Source: JAQBQZ01 sp964406475
Lineage (GTDB): Bacteria > Patescibacteriota > Minisyncoccia > Phycocordibacterales > CAIRYW01
Direction of reading: 5' to 3'
Length of the DNA stretch: 35,608 bases
Assembly: GCA_964406475.1 (NCBI GenBank)
Contig: CAYORS010000006.1
Coordinates: 1-35,608, forward strand
The notes beneath the pieces were generated by a model, which was not told the origin of the DNA, ran no database searches, and was given only the letters and a program-made list of their open reading frames with translations. Positions 32,361-35,608 of this stretch are shown in pieces. The translations under genes were made by a program, and so were the position numbers. Positions within the stretch are counted from its first letter, which is position 1, and each line of letters opens with the position of its first letter.

Positions 32361-33128
32361 CTACTCAGTAAGAACCTCAAAACCGTCTCGTGTAACGACG
32401 ATAGTATGTTCAAAATGAGCACTTCTTTTGCCGTCCAAAGTTACAACCGTATACCCATCAGAAAGGAAATCAACAGCACCCTTTCCTTCATTAAGCATAG
32501 GCTCAATTGCAAGCACCATCCCCTCTTTGAGTACAACACCAAAACCCTTCATTTTGAAATTGGGAATAAAAGGATCTTCGTGCTGAGAATATCCAACACC
32601 ATGTCCTCCAAGATCTTCTGCAGGACTAAACTTGTATTTTCGAGCAATTTTTTCGATCATAGCACCAATATCAGAAGTGGTGGCACCCTCTTTTACTACA
32701 GAAATGGCTTGATTTAAAGCCTCTTTTGTAGCTTTGAGAAGTAGCTCGGCTTTTTTATCAATCTCTCCCACAGGAACACTAATAGCCGAGTCAGTATAAA
32801 GACCTTCCGAACAAATCCCTGTATCAATAGTGACGATGTCACCATTTTTTAAAATTTTTGGGTGTTCATTTGGTATTCCGTGTACAACAACATCATTGAC
32901 CGACACACACAAAACAGCAGGAAAAGGCCTGTCAGCACCTACAGGTGTGTAGTTAAGAAAAGCAGGCTTTACTTTGTATTCTTCCATTTTTTTACGTGCG
33001 ATATCTTCAAGGTATTTGGTAGACACACCTTCTCTTACATGAGATGCAAGAAAATGCAAAATATCATGAAGTATTTTACCCCCTCTTCTTAACTTTTCTA
33101 TTTCTTCTTTTGTTTTGATTGTAATCAC
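32361..33128 (-). CDS. map: Methionine aminopeptidase, type I
   Basis: A 255-aa metalloenzyme that removes the initiator Met from nascent proteins. All metal ligands are visible: D102 (TIDTG), D113 (YTDSA), H176 (GGHGVGY), E209 (AIEPM) and E240 (HFEHT), with the substrate-contacting H83 (VVHGIP). No zinc-finger or linker extension, so it is type Ia. GTG start, 3 bp after the adk stop, so adk and map are co-transcribed as in many spc-type operons. Confidence 0.97.
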   Translation of the reverse strand: MITIKTKEEIEKLRRGGKILHDILHFLASHVREGVSTKYLEDIARKKMEEYKVKPAFLNYTPVGADRPFPAVLCVSVNDVVVHGIPNEHPKILKNGDIVTIDTGICSEGLYTDSAISVPVGEIDKKAELLLKATKEALNQAISVVKEGATTSDIGAMIEKIARKYKFSPAEDLGGHGVGYSQHEDPFIPNFKMKGFGVVLKEGMVLAIEPMLNEGKGAVDFLSDGYTVVTLDGKRSAHFEHTIVVTRDGFEVLTE

Positions 33129-33131
33129 AAA

Positions 33132-33713
33132 TTATATTCCAAGCGCCAACATCAAATCTGTATGCACAGCTTCGACAGATTGTTCACCATTTATTTGATG
33201 CACAACGATATTTTCTCGCGATTTATACATATCAACAATGGGCACAATCTCAGAATCAAACAAATCAAGTCGTGATGCAATCCCATCATAAGTATCATCA
33301 TGTCGCGCACGACCCAGAAGCTTTTCTGTTGCCCACTTACGACTCACATCAATATAGATCACTACAGGCTCTGCCTCATAAAATGGAAAAAGTGTATCCA
33401 AGACCATTGCTTCCGAAACACTTCTTGGTGTACCATCGATTATAATATGCTCATTCTCTTTCAAATCACGAAAGAGGGCATTCGTCCACATAGACACAGC
33501 CGCAAACGATGGACAAAAAAGACCCTGATCGACGATTGACTTAATTTTATTTGAACTATATGTATTCATTGCGAACACCCTGCGGAACTCATCTCCTGTT
33601 GACACATAGTACACACTCTCGTTTTTTGTTCCTAGTTTTTCAATAAGAAGTTTTGCTTGAGTCCCCTTCCCACTTCCACTTTTACCTATAAAAATAAATA
33701 CTTTTTTGTTCAT
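33132..33713 (-). CDS. adk: Adenylate kinase, short-LID form
   Basis: A 193-aa NMP kinase (ATP + AMP to 2 ADP). P-loop GKSGSGKGTQ at 10-19, the AMP-binding STGDEFRR, the DGTPRS motif (usually DGFPR), and LLGRARHDDTYDGIASRL, in which the LID is reduced to a short loop with no zinc cysteines. It is divergent from typical Adk, so another nucleoside monophosphate kinase activity cannot be excluded. The secY-adk-map position strongly supports Adk. TATAAT with an upstream TG lies 11 nt before the ATG, after the secY terminator. Confidence 0.88.
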   Translation of the reverse strand: MNKKVFIFIGKSGSGKGTQAKLLIEKLGTKNESVYYVSTGDEFRRVFAMNTYSSNKIKSIVDQGLFCPSFAAVSMWTNALFRDLKENEHIIIDGTPRSVSEAMVLDTLFPFYEAEPVVIYIDVSRKWATEKLLGRARHDDTYDGIASRLDLFDSEIVPIVDMYKSRENIVVHQINGEQSVEAVHTDLMLALGI

Positions 33714-33778
33714 AAATATATTAAATTATAATCACATAATACCCGAAAAAGGTACAAAAATCAAAAACAGAAACAAAT

Positions 33779-33812
33779 AATAAATGCAATACACAAAGGT
33801 ATTGCATTTATT
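33779..33812 (-). terminator. Terminator between secY and adk
   Basis: AATAAATGCAATA (33779-33791) pairs with TATTGCATTTATT (33800-33812), a 13-bp perfect stem. It ends the ribosomal protein/secY transcript, so adk-map has its own promoter. Confidence 0.75.
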
Positions 33813-33834
33813 TTGACGTTGCATTAATCCGATG

Positions 33835-35100
33835 TTAGTATTCTCTCATCGAAATCTGAGCTTCTATTTTTTTTGCAAGATCAATGATAACCGATACCGC
33901 AATAAGAAGAGCTGTTCCTCCCACTGCAATCGATGTAATATTCGTTAAGGCTTTGATCACAAGAGGTAAAACAGCGATACACCCAAGGAAGAGTGCTCCT
34001 GCAAGAGTAATACGTGTCAAAATCTTTCCAATAAATTCTGATGTTGACTGCCCTGGACGCACTCCTGGAATAAACGCACCATTTTTTTGAAGATTTTCAG
34101 AAATTTGATGTGGATCGAAAGTAATTGCGGTATAAAAATAAGTAAAAATAAAGACAAGGAAGAAATAACACACACCGTACACCCATCCATTTGTCACAAA
34201 ACTAAGAATATTTTCTGCAATATCTTTTATGTTTTGATTGAGAACAGATCCCTTCACCACATTCAAGATGAGTTGAGGGAAAAGCATAATGGAAAGCGCA
34301 AAAATAATGGGAATCACGCCAGCTTGATTGAGTCGAAGAGGAAGATATGTTGAGATACCTCCATACACCTTGTTACCTCGTATTCTTTTTGCATAGGTAA
34401 TCGGAATAGGACGCTCTGCTTCTGTAATAAATACAACCGCATAAACAATAAACAAAGCAACAATGAGAAATGCGAGATAAGTCAAAAACTTTGAAGAATC
34501 ATATGTGTACAATAACTGCCCCACTGCCACAGGAAGATGTGCGACAATTCCTCCGAAGATAATAAGAGATGTACCATTGCCAATACCAAACTCTGTAATG
34601 AGTTCTCCAATCCACATAAGAAGAACTGATCCTCCTGTCACAACAAGAGTATTCACAATGAGATCAAACCGGCTGAGGTCAGCAACAACTCCTTGTTTTT
34701 CAAGAAGAACAATAAAGCTCATTGCTTGAATAAAAGCAAGAGGAATAGAAAGAAGACGTCCGTATTGACTAAACTTTTTTCTGCCTGCTTCCCCTTCTTC
34801 TTGATACATTGCTTTCAAGCGAGGAATCATCATTGTCAAAAGCTGCATAATAATTGATCCTGTGATATACGGCCCAACACCAAGCATCACAATAGAAAGA
34901 TTTGACAATCCTCCTCCGGAGAATACATTCAAAAGACCAAAAAACTGATTATTCCCAAAAAATTGAGATAGTCTGAAAGAATCAACACCTGGAATTGGAA
35001 TAGATGCTAATACACGAAATACAACAAGAAGCCCAAGTGTAACAAGAATTCTTCTTCGAATCATATGATCACGCAATACTAGTTTTATCTTTGAGAACAT
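33835..35100 (-). CDS. secY: Protein translocase subunit SecY
   Basis: A 421-aa ten-TM channel of the Sec translocon. Recognised parts are the start (LGLLVVFRVLASIPIPGVDS), the plug region after TM1 (GGGLSNLSIVMLGVGPYITG), TM5-TM6 segments (ITEAERPIPITYAKRIRGNK, a ribosome/SecA-binding loop), and the C-terminal cytosolic loop FYTAITFDPHQISENLQKNG. Length is normal for compact bacteria. It follows rplO by 22 bp. Confidence 0.98.
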   Translation of the reverse strand: MFSKIKLVLRDHMIRRRILVTLGLLVVFRVLASIPIPGVDSFRLSQFFGNNQFFGLLNVFSGGGLSNLSIVMLGVGPYITGSIIMQLLTMMIPRLKAMYQEEGEAGRKKFSQYGRLLSIPLAFIQAMSFIVLLEKQGVVADLSRFDLIVNTLVVTGGSVLLMWIGELITEFGIGNGTSLIIFGGIVAHLPVAVGQLLYTYDSSKFLTYLAFLIVALFIVYAVVFITEAERPIPITYAKRIRGNKVYGGISTYLPLRLNQAGVIPIIFALSIMLFPQLILNVVKGSVLNQNIKDIAENILSFVTNGWVYGVCYFFLVFIFTYFYTAITFDPHQISENLQKNGAFIPGVRPGQSTSEFIGKILTRITLAGALFLGCIAVLPLVIKALTNITSIAVGGTALLIAVSVIIDLAKKIEAQISMREY

Positions 35101-35122
35101 AAGTTTTTGGATGAGCCTTTAA

Positions 35123-35563
35123 TTATTTTACCTCTCCTCCCGCTTTCACAATAAGCTCTTTTACTTGATGTGTCACAGGCACGCCTGAAACAATTATTTT
35201 CTTTTTAATATCTTTTGTTTTTTTACTTCCTACGATTTTCACTTTAGGATTTCGTCCATGAATCTTTTTGATAAGATTTGACTTAAGAAGACTGTCGATT
35301 GAGACTTCAGAATTGGCATCAAATACGGCTTCTATTTTGGCAATATCAAGAGCAATTGGTTTCTTTTGGATAGAATTAAAAGCGTATCCTCGAAGTTTTG
35401 GAAGTCTTTTGATACGGTCTCGTATTTCTGGTCGAATCTTTCGTCCTGCACGAGCGCCCTGACCTTTTGTTCCACGTCCAGCTGTCTTACCACGTTTACC
35501 ACCACGACCAACTTGGACGTGCTTTTTGTTTTTTGTCTTTCTTTTGAGTTCGTGAATTTGCAT
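35123..35563 (-). CDS. rplO: 50S ribosomal protein L15
   Basis: A 146-aa late-assembly protein of the large subunit. The Gly/Arg/Lys-rich N-terminal tail (HVQVGRGGKRGKTAGRGTKG) is diagnostic, followed by LPKLRGYAFNS and a C-terminal globular domain ending VKELIVKAGGEVK. It is next to secY as in the spc operon. No rpmD (L30) gene lies between it and the preceding stop at 35582, consistent with the absence of L30 in Patescibacteria. Confidence 0.97.
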   Translation of the reverse strand: MQIHELKRKTKNKKHVQVGRGGKRGKTAGRGTKGQGARAGRKIRPEIRDRIKRLPKLRGYAFNSIQKKPIALDIAKIEAVFDANSEVSIDSLLKSNLIKKIHGRNPKVKIVGSKKTKDIKKKIIVSGVPVTHQVKELIVKAGGEVK

Positions 35564-35581
35564 ATAATTATAATTAAACTA

Positions 35582-35608
35582 TTACTTCTTTTCTGTTCTT
35601 ACTTTTGG
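35582..35608 (-). CDS. rpsE: C-terminal tail of the upstream gene, probably ribosomal protein S5 (partial)
   Basis: The complement reads PKVRTEKK then TAA, running off the window. Basic composition and position immediately before rplO suggest S5, with no L30 between. Eight residues are too few to be sure. Confidence 0.35.
   Translation of the reverse strand, partial: PKVRTEKK

Noticed and set aside
1..35608. CRISPR array, rRNA genes or recoded UGA
   Set aside because: No regularly spaced short repeats and no rRNA sequence were seen. UGA acts as a stop in the ATGA overlaps (for example at 16698-16701), so the UGA-as-glycine code is not used.

Overview
The window looks like a chromosomal segment of a Patescibacteria (Candidate Phyla Radiation) bacterium, probably of the Paceibacteria/Parcubacteria branch. 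This is inferred from AT-rich DNA, compact gene spacing, standard stop codons including UGA, an L15-SecY-adenylate kinase-Map cluster with no L30 gene before L15, an NDK with a mid-protein insertion, a lone VirD4/TraG-like ATPase, and a large S74-type surface protein. The placement is an inference from gene style, not from a marker search.

Positions 1-8250 form an accessory island. The left edge holds a diversity-generating retroelement core: an Avd-type four-helix protein on the minus strand, running off the window, divergent from a reverse transcriptase on the plus strand with start codons only 2 bp apart. Next come a stand-alone receiver protein and a secreted Cys/Gln-rich protein with an unusually structured ~220-nt leader. 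A type II restriction-modification pair follows (C5-cytosine methyltransferase plus overlapping putative endonuclease). Two homologous large serine recombinases are convergent and overlap at their 3' ends. The island stops at a tRNA-Ser(GCU) gene, beside a fragment of that tRNA's 5' end.

Positions 8450-15200 are a plus-strand block: an unrecognised 448-aa protein paired with an ATP-grasp ligase, a thioredoxin/DsbB oxidative-folding pair, RecG, a membrane-anchored lysozyme-like protein and an unusual tRNA-Ile(UAU). Positions 15350-19900 (minus) carry an ECF sigma factor, an overlapping three-TM protein likely to be its regulator, a secreted charged protein that may be its target, FtsH, and an unknown protein. 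Together these suggest envelope-stress control.

Positions 19950-22910 hold the trans-translation module (tmRNA on plus, SmpB on minus) and a CcdA-thioredoxin fusion with a degenerate thioredoxin partner. Positions 22990-24080 are the infC-rpmI-rplT operon. A structured RNA of no recognised class, with its own promoter and terminator, lies on the minus strand at about 24147-24499. NDK and the VirD4-like ATPase follow.

Positions 28137-32289 are one giant repetitive surface protein gene broken by a 100-N assembly gap; filling the gap from its own repeat restores a single frame. The right end (32361-35608, minus) is the tail of the ribosomal protein operon: S5 end, L15, SecY, Adk, Map.

A theme across the window is promoters whose -10 box ends 6-7 nt before the start codon, which predicts leaderless mRNAs for many genes. 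The best candidates for undescribed biology are the structured leader at 2744-2964, the ncRNA at 24147-24499, and the two-gene ATP-grasp unit at 8453-10991.
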